Shown here one piece after another: positions 45,901 through 56,501 of a DNA stretch of 64,000 nucleotides; positions within the stretch are counted from its first letter, which is position 1, and each line of letters opens with the position of its first letter. The notes under the pieces are model-generated. The model was not told the DNA's origin and did no database searches. It saw only the letters and a program-made list of their open reading frames with translations. Both the position numbers and the translations under genes were made by a program. The stretch lies in the NCBI GenBank assembly GCA_032622095.1, contig CP136062.1, forward strand, positions 141,750,351 through 141,814,350, given 5' to 3'. Source of the stretch: Siphonodentalium dalli. Its lineage: Eukaryota > Mollusca > Scaphopoda > Gadilida > Siphonodentaliidae.

Positions 45901-47930
45901 AAATGCCCACATACTACACATGGGCGAACAACAGATGGTCCAGGCGGAAGCGGGGTTCACCAGTTGATGGACAGGTTGGTGTCTTCAAGGACACGGCCCT
46001 GGGCAGACTGTACACGGTACACCCATCTCAGCATGAATGTTTTTATTTGAGGGTGCTCCTCTTGGAAGTTCGGGGTCCTGAATCTTTTGAAAGTCTGAGA
46101 ACCATTGATGGTGAGGTATGCACGACTTTCCGCCAGTCTGCTCTCCAAAGAGGCCTTATTGAAGACGACAGACAATGGGAAGCAACTCTGTCCGAGGCTT
46201 CTGTTTCAAGAACGCCGAGGTGTATGCGTAGCCTCTTTGCTGTTCTGTTGCAGATGTGTGGAGTCTCAGATCCCAATGGTCTCTGGATGCAATTCAGAGA
46301 GGATATGTCTGAAGACTTCCGCTGGAGACAGCAGAGGCTCAACCCAGATGTTGGGGTCGCCTTCAATGAAGATATCTTCAATCAAGCTCTCGTGGCTATT
46401 GAAGACAAGATTCTAGCCCACGGAGGCCTTGAATTACACACTTTCGGACTTCCCCGAACTACCAGGATTGAAACTGTTCAACTACCAAGAGAAATACTTA
46501 GAGAGACGACATATGATAGAGATATCCTTGCTGATGTCATCGCTTCAAGTGAAGCGAAACTATTGCCAGAACAGCGGCAAGTTTTTGACACAATTATGGG
46601 TTCTGTAAACGGTGCCGGTGGTATATTTTTCTTAGATGCGCCAGGTGGTACTGGTAAAACGTTTCTGATAAACTTCATTCTTGCCAGGATTCGGATTCAG
46701 GGGAAAATTGGCATTGCAGTTGCGTCATCTGGGATCGCTGCGACATTGCTCCCGGGTGGTAGGACTGCTCACTCGGCATTCAAACTCCCGTTGAACTTAA
46801 CAGTGAATGACCTGGCGACGTGCAATATAGCAAAAGGTACAGGGCTTGCGCGTCTACTCCGCAGTTGTGTAATGATTGTTTGGGATGAGTGCACCATGTC
46901 TCACAAACATGCTTTCGAAGCTCTGGACAGGACATTGCAGGACATTCGTGAGTGTAATACGATCATGGGCGGTGTAACCTTGCTCCTGTCCGGAGACTTC
47001 AGACAAACGCTCCCTGTTATCCCTCGGGGAACGAGGGCTGACATGGTCCGCGCATCTCTCAGGTCGTCTTATCTTTGGCGGAGTGTTCGCTCTCTGCACT
47101 TGACAACCAACATGAGAGCCCATTCATATAACGACGAGATGGCCACCTCATTTGCAAGTGATTTGCTTCACATTGGAAATGGCGAACTTCATGGTAGCAT
47201 AAATTTATCTGAATGCACCGACTGTTGTTGTGTCGGAAGTTGTGATGCATTGATTGGGGCAGTTTTCGGTGATCTGGTCAGCAACATGGGTGATTCCACC
47301 TGGCTATGTGAGAGAGCAATTCTCGCTCCTAAGAATGACACCGTTGACGCAATCAATCGTAAGATGCTGGCAATGGTGCCTGGAGAGATCCGTGCATCCA
47401 ACTCTATAGATTCAATCCCAGATCCAAGTGACGTGGTCAACTATCCTACCGAATTTCTCAATTCTTTGAGTCCCACTGGTATGCCACCGCACGAGCTTTT
47501 CCTGAAAGAGGGTGTTCCGATCATGTTGTTGAGGAATATGGAACCCCCGAAACTCTGCAATGGCACCAGGCTCCTTATCAGGAAAATAATGCCTCATCTT
47601 ATTGAGGCCGAGATTTTGACCGGGTGCGGCAAGGGTGAATATGTGTTCATCCCTAGAATTCCCTTGATACCTACAGACAGCCCAATTGAGTTCCGAAGGC
47701 TGCAGTTCCCGGTTAAGCTAAGTTTTGCTATGACAATTAATAAGTCACAAGGCCAAACACTTAAAGTAGCCGGGTTGCAACTGGAGGAACCATGTTTCTC
47801 TCACGGTCAACTTTATGTTGCCATGTCACGAGTTGGTTGGCCAGGTAACTTACACATCAATGCACCTGACAATGCAACAATCAATGTCGTGTACAGGGAG
47901 GCCCTCGGGTTATCAGAGATTGGTATGTGA
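42981..47930 (+). CDS. Helitron Rep/Pif1-type helicase, unit 3 (1649 aa)
   Basis: An intact ATG-to-TGA frame. N-terminus MPPKKRKL is a nuclear-localisation-like basic motif. Residues ~25-256 are ten 23-residue repeats (SETHEQSQLRLDADRQSTALSRA). A CxxC...CC cluster lies at C315, C318, C331 and C332. The Helitron_like_N/HUH nickase domain spans ~555-880, with GLPHSHILIWL (H728, H730) and the two catalytic tyrosines in YVCKY (Y868, Y872). The Pif1/RecD-type helicase spans ~1190-1640: Walker A PGGTGKT (K1226), Walker B VWDE (D1302, E1303), LLLSGDFRQTLPV, TINKSQGQT and YVAMSRVGW. In the family this protein nicks the TC/CTAG ends and drives rolling-circle transposition in the nucleus. It is antisense to the host GPCR gene. 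All motifs are intact. Confidence 0.97.
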   Translation: MPPKKRKLIGRTSNNTRAKQICRDNETDEQRELRLDADRQSTALSRASETHEQSQLRLDADRQSTALSRASETHEQSQLRLDADRQSTALSRASETDEQSQLRLDAVRQSTTLSRASETDEQSQLRLDAVSQSTALSRASETHEQRQLRLDAVRQSAALSRASETHEQRQLRLDALRQSTALSRASETHEQSQLRLDALRQSTALSRASETHEQRQLRLDALRQSTVLSRASETHEQSQLRLDADSQSTALSRASETVAQTELRRRNDRVATANATEEQQRLNVISWGKAAMNYNPSIEYTSHDSLRVGQMMVVCEHCSALRWPTEPLGFCCSRGKVSLPIRPDQPQPLRGLLSGDSPDSEHFLHNIRRYNSAFQMTSFGANVITEGGFMPTFKVQGQIYHRIGSLLPTAEQQPRFLQVYFIDDHHDQANLRASDNLKPHLITAIQDMLHEHNSYITSFKYAIESNPGPNLDVVINADKKPSDAHRGRFNAPACNELAVVMTGQEHGARDIVIKSRDNTIRRICETHRSYDPLQYPLLCVRGEDGYRLGIQHAVGRKNVSCNDFYAYYFMVRSNSFNHLHRSRNLFNQFAVDMYAKVESERLFYIRSHQRELRADSYIHLRDSINNDQTEGHGQLCILPSSFTGSPRYMQEKTQDALTYVKNFGRPDLFVTFTCNPKCQAPRDRHDVVARVFRLKLQKLMFLVKKCHIFGQSLCDMYTIEWQKRGLPHSHILIWLQDKIHADQIDNIISAELPDPEQDQTLYDFVKTHMVHGPCGRINPNSPCMKDGKCSKRYPRQFLAETQTSNEGYPLYRRRSPEDGGFTAKIRMRTGGDFEIDNRWIVPYCPLLTKLFDAHINVEFCSSVKSIKYVCKYINKGSDAAMFALRDSNDEVSQFQMGRYLSTSEAFWRIFDFPIHDRHPTVVRLAVHLENGQRVYFTENNAQQVAAAPPKETSLTSFFTTCQNDEFARSLLYLEMPTYYTWANNRWSRRKRGSPVDGQVGVFKDTALGRLYTVHPSQHECFYLRVLLLEVRGPESFESLRTIDGEVCTTFRQSALQRGLIEDDRQWEATLSEASVSRTPRCMRSLFAVLLQMCGVSDPNGLWMQFREDMSEDFRWRQQRLNPDVGVAFNEDIFNQALVAIEDKILAHGGLELHTFGLPRTTRIETVQLPREILRETTYDRDILADVIASSEAKLLPEQRQVFDTIMGSVNGAGGIFFLDAPGGTGKTFLINFILARIRIQGKIGIAVASSGIAATLLPGGRTAHSAFKLPLNLTVNDLATCNIAKGTGLARLLRSCVMIVWDECTMSHKHAFEALDRTLQDIRECNTIMGGVTLLLSGDFRQTLPVIPRGTRADMVRASLRSSYLWRSVRSLHLTTNMRAHSYNDEMATSFASDLLHIGNGELHGSINLSECTDCCCVGSCDALIGAVFGDLVSNMGDSTWLCERAILAPKNDTVDAINRKMLAMVPGEIRASNSIDSIPDPSDVVNYPTEFLNSLSPTGMPPHELFLKEGVPIMLLRNMEPPKLCNGTRLLIRKIMPHLIEAEILTGCGKGEYVFIPRIPLIPTDSPIEFRRLQFPVKLSFAMTINKSQGQTLKVAGLQLEEPCFSHGQLYVAMSRVGWPGNLHINAPDNATINVVYREALGLSEIGM

Positions 47931-48830
47931 TCAGAGTGCTGGGCATGCCAACTAACCTCTCTTCGTGACATTTGATGTTACTCCATGATATTGTGTATAT
48001 AGTTCATTTAATTTATTGATCTCAGGAAATGTTCTTCGGTGATCGGTCGCCGGGCCGGAGAACATGTATATGTCCATTGTGTACATACTACTTATTCATT
48101 CATTTATTGGTCTCATGTGAAGTTCTTCGGTGATTGGTCGCCAGGCCGATGAACATGTATAATATTGCCATTGCGTGCATATTATTTATTCATTCAATTC
48201 ATTTATCCCATGTGAAGTTCTTCGGTGATTGGTCGCCAGACCGATGAACATTTTGTACATAATATTTATTTAATTTATTGATCTGATCAGAGTGCTGGGC
48301 ATGCCAACTAACCTATTCTTCGTGACATTTGATGTTACTCCATGATCTTGTGTATATAGTTTATTTAACTTATTGATCTCAGGAAATGTTCTTCGATGAT
48401 CGGTCGCCGGAGAACATGTATATGTCCATTGTGTACATACTACTTATCCATTCATTTATTGGTCTCATGTGAAGTTCTTCGGTGATTGGTCGCCAGGCCG
48501 ATGAACATGTATAATATTGCCATTGCGTGCATATTATTTATTCATTTAATTCATTTATCCCATGTGAAGTTCTTCGGTGATTGGTCGCCAGACCGATGAA
48601 CATTTTGTACATAATATTTATTTAATTTATTGATCTGATCAGAGTGCTGGGCATGCCAACTAACCTATTCTTCGTGACATTTGATATTACTCCATGATCT
48701 TGTGTATATAGTTTATTTAATTTATTGATCTCAGGAAATGTTCTTCGGTGATCGGTCGCCGGGCCGGAGAACATGTATATTGATGTACATTTTGTATATA
48801 CTATTTATTTAATTTATTGATCTAATGCTG
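47928..48830 (+). repeat. 3' region of Helitron unit 3: nested tandem repeats with hairpins
   Basis: A ~356-bp unit starting 'tgatcagagtgctgggcatg' at the stop codon occurs three times (47928, 48285, 48642; the last partial). Within it GTTCTTCGG...CCGGAGAAC or ...CCGATGAAC forms small hairpins, seven in all. Unit 4 has the same array with one 5-bp GGCCG present that unit 3 lacks near 48410. Confidence 0.85.
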
Positions 48831-49022
48831 CCACTGTCGGTCCCAAGCCCGAACAACATTCAGGCCTTTGTTGTGATTTTAACTAGCTAAACTCTCTACC
48901 AACTAACACAGAGGCCCGAACCGAAGCAGAGGGGATCACACTTAAACTATTATTACGGACGATTGCAAATCACCCGTCAAAAATGACATAGGTTTACGTT
49001 TGGTGGCAACGATGAGAACCCT

Positions 49023-49139
49023 GTATAATGGTGTCGAAAATGACCTAGATCATATCTGATCTATAGGTTTACGTTTGGTGACAACGATGAGAACCCTGTA
49101 TAATGGTGTCGAAAATGACCTAGATCATATCTGATCTCT
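49023..49139 (+). repeat. ~70-bp direct duplication before the Helitron 3' end
   Basis: 'taggtttacgtttggtg-caacgatgagaaccctgtataatggtgtcg...' occurs twice in a row (48990-49063 and 49064-49138). The same pair is in unit 4 at 57566-57714. Confidence 0.8.
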
Positions 49140-49155
49140 TATATTTTGAGAAATA

Positions 49156-49184
49156 GCCCGGACAACGTCGGGCACATCGGCTAG
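49156..49184 (+). terminator. Helitron 3' terminal hairpin and CTAG, unit 3
   Basis: GCCCG, loop GACAACGT, CGGGC, then ACATCGG and CTAG. This is the canonical Helitron transposition terminator. The same 18-nt hairpin ends units 1, 2 and 4 (40067-40084, 40585-40602, 57732-57749). Confidence 0.93.
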
Positions 49185-51551
49185 TCTCATATATATTTTG
49201 AAGACCTCTGTCTGTATGTATGTATGTTTGTTTGTTTGTCTGTCTGTCTGTCATTTATACAAATCTACGATTCTCGACAGATCGGGACGAAACTTGGTAC
49301 GTGTGTGTAGTTTGACCAGGCGGTGGACGTTGTCGTATTGGCGAGCCCGTGCGGCGCCCGCTTCGCGCATGCGCAGACGAGATCTCGGAAACGGGTGGAG
49401 CAATCGACTTGAAATTTGCTATGTGAATGTATCTTGCCCCGGATACGAATTTTATCGGGTCGCCGAGCCCGTGCGACACCAGCTTCGCGCATGCGCAGAC
49501 GAGATCTCGGAAACGGATGGAGCTATCGACTTGAAATTTGCTATGTGAATGTATCTTGCCCCGGATACGAATTTTATCGGGTAGCCGAGCCCGTGCGACG
49601 CCAGCTTCGCCCGTGCGACTGCATGCGCAGACCAGATCTCGGAAATTGCACACCAGATCTCGGAAATTTTGTATGTGAATGTACCCGTGCGACGCCAGCT
49701 TCGCACAGCCCTCGATACATGCACGAAAAGACACAAGACTTTATGTTATCAGAACATTTCATCAACATTTGTGCATGATATAGACGCTCTTTATTATTTC
49801 CATATCAGGAATCCGTTCACAGATAACGCTCTTTATATGTTATCCAGGAATTGTATGTCTACCAAACGCCACGAACTAACGTTTTTGTTCATTTGTTGAC
49901 ATTGTTGGGATGCACTCTCCTTGAATCAGAGCTTCGTGGAATATCTTTTCTGATTTCTTGATTACTATTGGAGTTCCACATCTCGGAAAAGGGTGCATTT
50001 GTTCATCCATTAATTAATCAGAAGCATATCTTCCCCTATTCTGGCGTGAACTGTGAAAATGCATTTCTATTAGAATATCAGAGCTTCGTGGAATATCTTT
50101 TCTGATTTCTTGATTACCATTGCAGTTCCACATCTAGGAAAAGGGTGGAGCTATCGACTTGAAATGTATTAATCAGAAGCATATCTTCCCCTAAGACTTT
50201 ATGTTATCAGAACAAGGACAATTCTTCCCACTAACATTCATTCACATATCTTCCCCTATTCTGGCGTAAACTGTGAACTGTGAAAATGTTTTTCTATTAG
50301 AATATCAGAGCTTCGTGGAATATCTTTTCTGATATGTTGTGTAAAATGGAGAAAAGTAGTACCAAATGCCAAAATTGAAACTATATACCTCTCATGTATA
50401 TTGCAAAAAAGAAATACAAGTGACATAATTAATTTATTAAATTGCATGCCAGTAAAGTGTAATGGCTGCAAGAATAGACACAAGACTTTATGTAATCATC
50501 AACATTCATCCATTAATTAATCAGAAGCATATCTTCCCCTATTCTGGCGTGAACTGTGAAAATGCATTTCTATTAGAATATCAAACATGATATAGACGCT
50601 CTTTATTATTTCCATATCAGGAATCCGTTCACAGATAACGCTCTTTATATGTTATCCAGGAATTGTATGTCTACCAAACGCCACGAACTAACGTTTTTGT
50701 TCATTTGTTGACATTGTTGGGATGCACTCTCCTTGAATCACAGCTTCGTGGAATATCTTTTCTGATTTCTTGATTACTATTGGAGTTCCACATCTCGGAA
50801 AAGGGTGCATTTGTTCATCCATTAATTAATCAGAATCATATCTTCCCCTATTCTGGCTTGAACTGTGAAAATGCATTTCTATTAGAATATCAGAGCTTCG
50901 TGGAATATCTTTTCTGATTTCTTGATTACCATTGTAGTTCCACATCTCGGAAAAGGGTGGAGCTATCGACTTGAAATGTATTAATCAGAAGCATATCTTC
51001 CCCTAAGACTTTGTTATCAGAACAAGGACAATTCTTCCCACTAACATTCATCCACTAAAATCTGGTCAATAATAACGAAATTGTGCCGTCATCATTCACC
51101 GGCAGCCCTCGATACATGCAGGAAAAGACAAGACTTTATACTTCATGTTATCAGAAAAAGGACAATTCTTCCCAACTACCACAGCACATTTCCTCAACAT
51201 TCATCCAGTTTGTGTCATTTTATGGCTTGAATAAGGTCATTTTCGGCTTTTTTCGCTGCCAAAATGTATTAGTCATAAGCATATCTTCCCCTATTCGGGT
51301 GTGAACTACTGGTCGCCCCTGACGAGATTGGTCGCCCCTGACGAGATTCCACCATGAGAGAATCGAAACTTCACTTTAAATGCCCATCATTGTAAGTGAT
51401 GTCGGGCAATGTCCCACGCAAATTTATCTTCAGAAATTTTCGAACTTTTCAGTAGTTTTTTGTATTATCTCGGTTCCCTCGAAGTTCATATAATTTGAAC
51501 GGCCCTTCTGAGGGCCACTATTAGCGCAAGGGACTCGATAATACATAGAAA

Positions 51552-54500
51552 ATGCCCCCGAAAAAGCGGAAACTCATAGGCCGCACGAGTAACAATACAC
51601 GTGCGAAACAGATTTGTCGTGATAACGAAACTGACGAACAGCGCGAGTTGCGGCTGGATGCCGATCGCCAGTCGACGGCCCTTTCCAGGGCGTCAGAAAC
51701 TCACGAACAGAGCCAATTGCGGCTGGATGCCGATCGCCAGTCGACGACCCTTTCCAGGGCGTCAGAAACTCACGAACAGAGCCAGTTGCGGCTGGATGCC
51801 GATCGCCAGTCGACGGCCCTTTCCAGGGCGTCAGAAACTGACGAACAGAGCCAGTTGCGGCTGGATGCCGTTCGCCAGTCGACGACCCTTTCCAGGGCGT
51901 CAGAAACTGACGAACAGAGCCAGTTGCGGCTGGATGCCGTCAGCCAGTCGACGGCCCTTTCCAGGGCGTCAGAAACTCACGAACAGCGCCAGTTGCGGCT
52001 GGATGCCGTTCGCCAGTCGGCGGCCCTTTCCAGGGCGTCAGAAACTCACGAACAGCGCCAGTTGCGGCTCGATGCCCTTCGCCAGTCGACGGCCCTTTCC
52101 AGGGCGTCAGAAACTCACGAACAGAGCCAGTTGCGGCTCGATGCCCTTCGCCAGTCGACGGCCCTTTCCAGGGCGTCAGAAACCCACGAACAGCGCCAGT
52201 TGCGGCTCGATGCCCTTCGCCAGTCGACGGTCCTTTCCAGGGCCTCAGAAACTCACGAACAGAGCCAGTTGCGGCTCGATGCCGATAGCCAGTCGACGGC
52301 CCTTTCCAGGGCGTCGGAAACGGTTGCACAAACGGAATTGCGTCGACGAAACGACCGAGTCGCTACTGCAAATGCCACAGAAGAACAGCAACGTCTCAAC
52401 GTTATTAGTTGGGGAAAAGCAGCCATGAATTACAATCCATCCATCGAGTATACATCTCACGACTCTCTCCGAGTTGGCCAAATGATGGTTGTTTGTGAGC
52501 ACTGCTCTGCTTTGAGGTGGCCCACCGAACCCTTAGGTTTCTGCTGTTCTCGTGGGAAGGTCTCCCTTCCGATTCGTCCAGACCAACCACAGCCCCTGAG
52601 AGGCCTACTTAGTGGCGATTCACCAGACTCGGAACATTTCCTCCACAACATCCGCCGATATAATTCGGCTTTCCAAATGACATCGTTTGGAGCTAATGTA
52701 ATAACCGAAGGTGGTTTTATGCCAACATTCAAGGTTCAGGGCCAGATCTATCACAGAATTGGCTCGCTCCTACCTACAGCCGAACAACAACCCCGATTTT
52801 TGCAAGTCTACTTCATCGATGACCACCATGACCAGGCAAACCTTCGAGCATCCGATAACCTTAAACCTCATCTGATCACCGCAATCCAAGACATGTTGCA
52901 CGAGCACAACTCTTACATTACTAGCTTCAAGTATGCCATTGAGTCTAATCCCGGTCCGAATCTCGATGTTGTCATCAATGCTGATAAAAAGCCTTCAGAT
53001 GCACATCGTGGCAGGTTCAATGCCCCAGCTTGCAATGAACTTGCAGTGGTCATGACCGGGCAAGAACATGGAGCGCGAGACATAGTAATTAAGTCCCGTG
53101 ATAACACAATCAGGAGGATTTGCGAGACACACAGGTCATATGACCCTCTACAGTACCCTCTACTGTGTGTGCGTGGTGAAGATGGCTATCGCTTGGGGAT
53201 CCAACATGCTGTCGGTCGAAAGAATGTCTCGTGCAATGATTTCTATGCTTACTATTTCATGGTAAGGAGCAATTCTTTTAACCACTTACATCGGAGTAGG
53301 AATCTGTTCAATCAGTTTGCTGTCGACATGTATGCTAAGGTTGAATCTGAGAGACTGTTTTACATTCGTTCACACCAGCGTGAATTACGAGCAGATTCCT
53401 ACATTCATCTCCGAGACAGCATCAATAACGATCAGACAGAAGGCCATGGTCAACTTTGTATACTTCCGTCATCATTCACGGGAAGTCCACGATATATGCA
53501 AGAGAAGACCCAGGACGCCTTGACGTATGTGAAGAATTTTGGTCGCCCAGATCTCTTTGTCACGTTTACATGTAATCCCAAATGCCAGGCACCAAGGGAC
53601 AGACATGATGTGGTTGCCCGTGTTTTCCGCCTGAAACTTCAGAAACTCATGTTTCTGGTGAAGAAATGTCATATCTTCGGGCAATCATTATGTGACATGT
53701 ACACCATTGAGTGGCAGAAGAGGGGCCTCCCCCACTCACACATCCTCATATGGTTACAGGATAAGATTCATGCAGACCAGATAGATAACATCATCTCGGC
53801 TGAATTGCCCGATCCCGAGCAAGACCAAACACTATATGATTTTGTAAAGACGCATATGGTCCACGGACCATGCGGGCGGATCAATCCCAACTCGCCTTGC
53901 ATGAAAGATGGCAAGTGCTCGAAGCGATATCCGAGACAGTTTTTAGCAGAGACCCAGACATCTAATGAAGGTTACCCTCTATACAGGAGGCGTTCACCAG
54001 AAGATGGCGGTTTCACTGCTAAAATAAGAATGAGAACTGGTGGAGACTTCGAAATCGACAACAGATGGATTGTCCCTTATTGTCCTCTTCTGACGAAGTT
54101 ATTCGATGCACACATTAATGTTGAATTTTGCAGCTCTGTCAAGTCCATTAAATATGTGTGCAAGTATATAAATAAGGGTTCAGATGCTGCCATGTTCGCA
54201 TTACGAGACTCGAATGATGAGGTCAGCCAGTTTCAAATGGGCAGATATCTTAGCACAAGCGAGGCGTTCTGGAGAATATTTGATTTTCCTATTCATGACC
54301 GTCATCCTACAGTAGTTCGCCTCGCTGTCCATCTCGAAAATGGTCAGAGGGTGTATTTCACTGAGAATAATGCCCAGCAAGTAGCTGCTGCTCCACCAAA
54401 GGAAACGAGTTTAACATCTTTTTTCACGACCTGTCAAAATGATGAGTTTGCTCGGAGTCTTCTCTACCTTGAAATGCCCACATACTACACATGGGCGAAC

Positions 54501-56501
54501 AACAGATGGTCCAGGCGGAAGCGGGGTTCACCAGTTGATGGACAGGTTGGTGTCTTCAAGGACACGGCCCTGGGCAGACTGTACACGGTACACCCATCTC
54601 AGCATGAATGTTTTTATTTGAGGGTGCTCCTCTTGGAAGTTCGGGGTCCTGAATCTTTTGAAAGTCTGAGAACCATTGATGGTGAGGTATGCACGACTTT
54701 CCGCCAGTCTGCTCTCCAAAGAGGCCTTATTGAAGACGACAGACAATGGGAAGCAACTCTGTCCGAGGCTTCTGTTTCAAGAACGCCGAGGTGTATGCGT
54801 AGCCTCTTTGCTGTTCTGTTGCAGATGTGTGGAGTCTCAGATCCCAATGGTCTCTGGATGCAATTCAGAGAGGATATGTCTGAAGACTTCCGCTGGAGAC
54901 AGCAGAGGCTCAACCCAGATGTTGGGGTCGCCTTCAATGAAGATATCTTCAATCAAGCTCTCGTGGCTATTGAAGACAAGATTCTAGCCCACGGAGGCCT
55001 TGAATTACACACTTTCGGACTTCCCCGAACTACCAGGATTGAAACTGTTCAACTACCAAGAGAAATACTTAGAGAGACGACATATGATAGAGATATCCTT
55101 GCTGATGTCATCGCTTCAAGTGAAGCGAAACTATTGCCAGAACAGCGGCAAGTTTTTGACACAATTATGGGTTCTGTAAACGGTGCCGGTGGTATATTTT
55201 TCTTAGATGCGCCAGGTGGTACTGGTAAAACGTTTCTGATAAACTTCATTCTTGCCAGGATTCGGATTCAGGGGAAAATTGGCATTGCAGTTGCGTCATC
55301 TGGGATCGCTGCGACATTGCTCCCGGGTGGTAGGACTGCTCACTCGGCATTCAAACTCCCGTTGAACTTAACAGTGAATGACCTGGCGACGTGCAATATA
55401 GCAAAAGGTACAGGGCTTGCGCGTCTACTCCGCAGTTGTGTAATGATTGTTTGGGATGAGTGCACCATGTCTCACAAACATGCTTTCGAAGCTCTGGACA
55501 GGACATTGCAGGACATTCGTGAGTGTAATACGATCATGGGCGGTGTAACCTTGCTCCTGTCCGGAGACTTCAGACAAACGCTCCCTGTTATCCCTCGGGG
55601 AACGAGGGCTGACATGGTCCGCGCATCTCTCAGGTCGTCTTATCTTTGGCGGAGTGTTCGCTCTCTGCACTTGACAACCAACATGAGAGCCCATTCATAT
55701 AACGACGAGATGGCCACCTCATTTGCAAGTGATTTGCTTCACATTGGAAATGGCGAACTTCATGGTAGCATAAATTTATCTGAATGCACCGACTGTTGTT
55801 GTGTCGGAAGTTGTGATGCATTGATTGGGGCAGTTTTCGGTGATCTGGTCAGCAACATGGGTGATTCCACCTGGCTATGTGAGAGAGCAATTCTCGCTCC
55901 TAAGAATGACACCGTTGACGCAATCAATCGTAAGATGCTGGCAATGGTGCCTGGAGAGATCCGTGCATCCAACTCTATAGATTCAATCCCAGATCCAAGT
56001 GACGTGGTCAACTATCCTACCGAATTTCTCAATTCTTTGAGTCCCACTGGTATGCCACCGCACGAGCTTTTCCTGAAAGAGGGTGTTCCGATCATGTTGT
56101 TGAGGAATATGGAACCCCCGAAACTCTGCAATGGCACCAGGCTCCTTATCAGGAAAATAATGCCTCATCTTATTGAGGCCGAGATTTTGACCGGGTGCGG
56201 CAAGGGTGAATATGTGTTCATCCCTAGAATTCCCTTGATACCTACAGACAGCCCAATTGAGTTCCGAAGGCTGCAGTTCCCGGTTAAGCTAAGTTTTGCT
56301 ATGACAATTAATAAGTCACAAGGCCAAACACTTAAAGTAGCCGGGTTGCAACTGGAGGAACCATGTTTCTCTCACGGTCAACTTTATGTTGCCATGTCAC
56401 GAGTTGGTTCGCCAGGTAACTTACACATCAATGCACCTGACAATGCAACAATCAATGTCGTGTACAGGGAGGCCCTCGGGTTATCAGAGATTGGTATGTG
56501 A
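51552..56501 (+). CDS. Helitron Rep/Pif1-type helicase, unit 4 (1649 aa)
   Basis: Same length and domains as the unit 3 protein: N-terminal KKRK, ten 23-residue repeats, HUH motif H728/H730, Y868/Y872, Walker A K1226, Walker B D1302/E1303. Two residues differ by eye: T66 instead of A66 in the second repeat, and S1620 instead of W1620 right after helicase motif VI (SRVG-S-PGN). Both copies read as intact and potentially active. Which is ancestral cannot be told from the window. The leader again holds a Rep fragment (51084) and the 3' side the hairpin repeats. Confidence 0.97.
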   Translation: MPPKKRKLIGRTSNNTRAKQICRDNETDEQRELRLDADRQSTALSRASETHEQSQLRLDADRQSTTLSRASETHEQSQLRLDADRQSTALSRASETDEQSQLRLDAVRQSTTLSRASETDEQSQLRLDAVSQSTALSRASETHEQRQLRLDAVRQSAALSRASETHEQRQLRLDALRQSTALSRASETHEQSQLRLDALRQSTALSRASETHEQRQLRLDALRQSTVLSRASETHEQSQLRLDADSQSTALSRASETVAQTELRRRNDRVATANATEEQQRLNVISWGKAAMNYNPSIEYTSHDSLRVGQMMVVCEHCSALRWPTEPLGFCCSRGKVSLPIRPDQPQPLRGLLSGDSPDSEHFLHNIRRYNSAFQMTSFGANVITEGGFMPTFKVQGQIYHRIGSLLPTAEQQPRFLQVYFIDDHHDQANLRASDNLKPHLITAIQDMLHEHNSYITSFKYAIESNPGPNLDVVINADKKPSDAHRGRFNAPACNELAVVMTGQEHGARDIVIKSRDNTIRRICETHRSYDPLQYPLLCVRGEDGYRLGIQHAVGRKNVSCNDFYAYYFMVRSNSFNHLHRSRNLFNQFAVDMYAKVESERLFYIRSHQRELRADSYIHLRDSINNDQTEGHGQLCILPSSFTGSPRYMQEKTQDALTYVKNFGRPDLFVTFTCNPKCQAPRDRHDVVARVFRLKLQKLMFLVKKCHIFGQSLCDMYTIEWQKRGLPHSHILIWLQDKIHADQIDNIISAELPDPEQDQTLYDFVKTHMVHGPCGRINPNSPCMKDGKCSKRYPRQFLAETQTSNEGYPLYRRRSPEDGGFTAKIRMRTGGDFEIDNRWIVPYCPLLTKLFDAHINVEFCSSVKSIKYVCKYINKGSDAAMFALRDSNDEVSQFQMGRYLSTSEAFWRIFDFPIHDRHPTVVRLAVHLENGQRVYFTENNAQQVAAAPPKETSLTSFFTTCQNDEFARSLLYLEMPTYYTWANNRWSRRKRGSPVDGQVGVFKDTALGRLYTVHPSQHECFYLRVLLLEVRGPESFESLRTIDGEVCTTFRQSALQRGLIEDDRQWEATLSEASVSRTPRCMRSLFAVLLQMCGVSDPNGLWMQFREDMSEDFRWRQQRLNPDVGVAFNEDIFNQALVAIEDKILAHGGLELHTFGLPRTTRIETVQLPREILRETTYDRDILADVIASSEAKLLPEQRQVFDTIMGSVNGAGGIFFLDAPGGTGKTFLINFILARIRIQGKIGIAVASSGIAATLLPGGRTAHSAFKLPLNLTVNDLATCNIAKGTGLARLLRSCVMIVWDECTMSHKHAFEALDRTLQDIRECNTIMGGVTLLLSGDFRQTLPVIPRGTRADMVRASLRSSYLWRSVRSLHLTTNMRAHSYNDEMATSFASDLLHIGNGELHGSINLSECTDCCCVGSCDALIGAVFGDLVSNMGDSTWLCERAILAPKNDTVDAINRKMLAMVPGEIRASNSIDSIPDPSDVVNYPTEFLNSLSPTGMPPHELFLKEGVPIMLLRNMEPPKLCNGTRLLIRKIMPHLIEAEILTGCGKGEYVFIPRIPLIPTDSPIEFRRLQFPVKLSFAMTINKSQGQTLKVAGLQLEEPCFSHGQLYVAMSRVGSPGNLHINAPDNATINVVYREALGLSEIGM

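Larger units (their letters stand above)
40614..49184 (+). mobile_element. autonomous Helitron, unit 3 of the array (8571 bp)
   Basis: It begins TCTCATATAT directly after CTAG of unit 2 and ends with hairpin GCCCGGACAACGTCGGGC (49156-49173), ACATCGG and CTAG (49181-49184). It carries a 2.4-kb leader, the Rep-helicase ORF (42981-47930) and a 1.25-kb 3' region of hairpin repeats. Head-to-tail with unit 4 with no base between. Confidence 0.95.
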
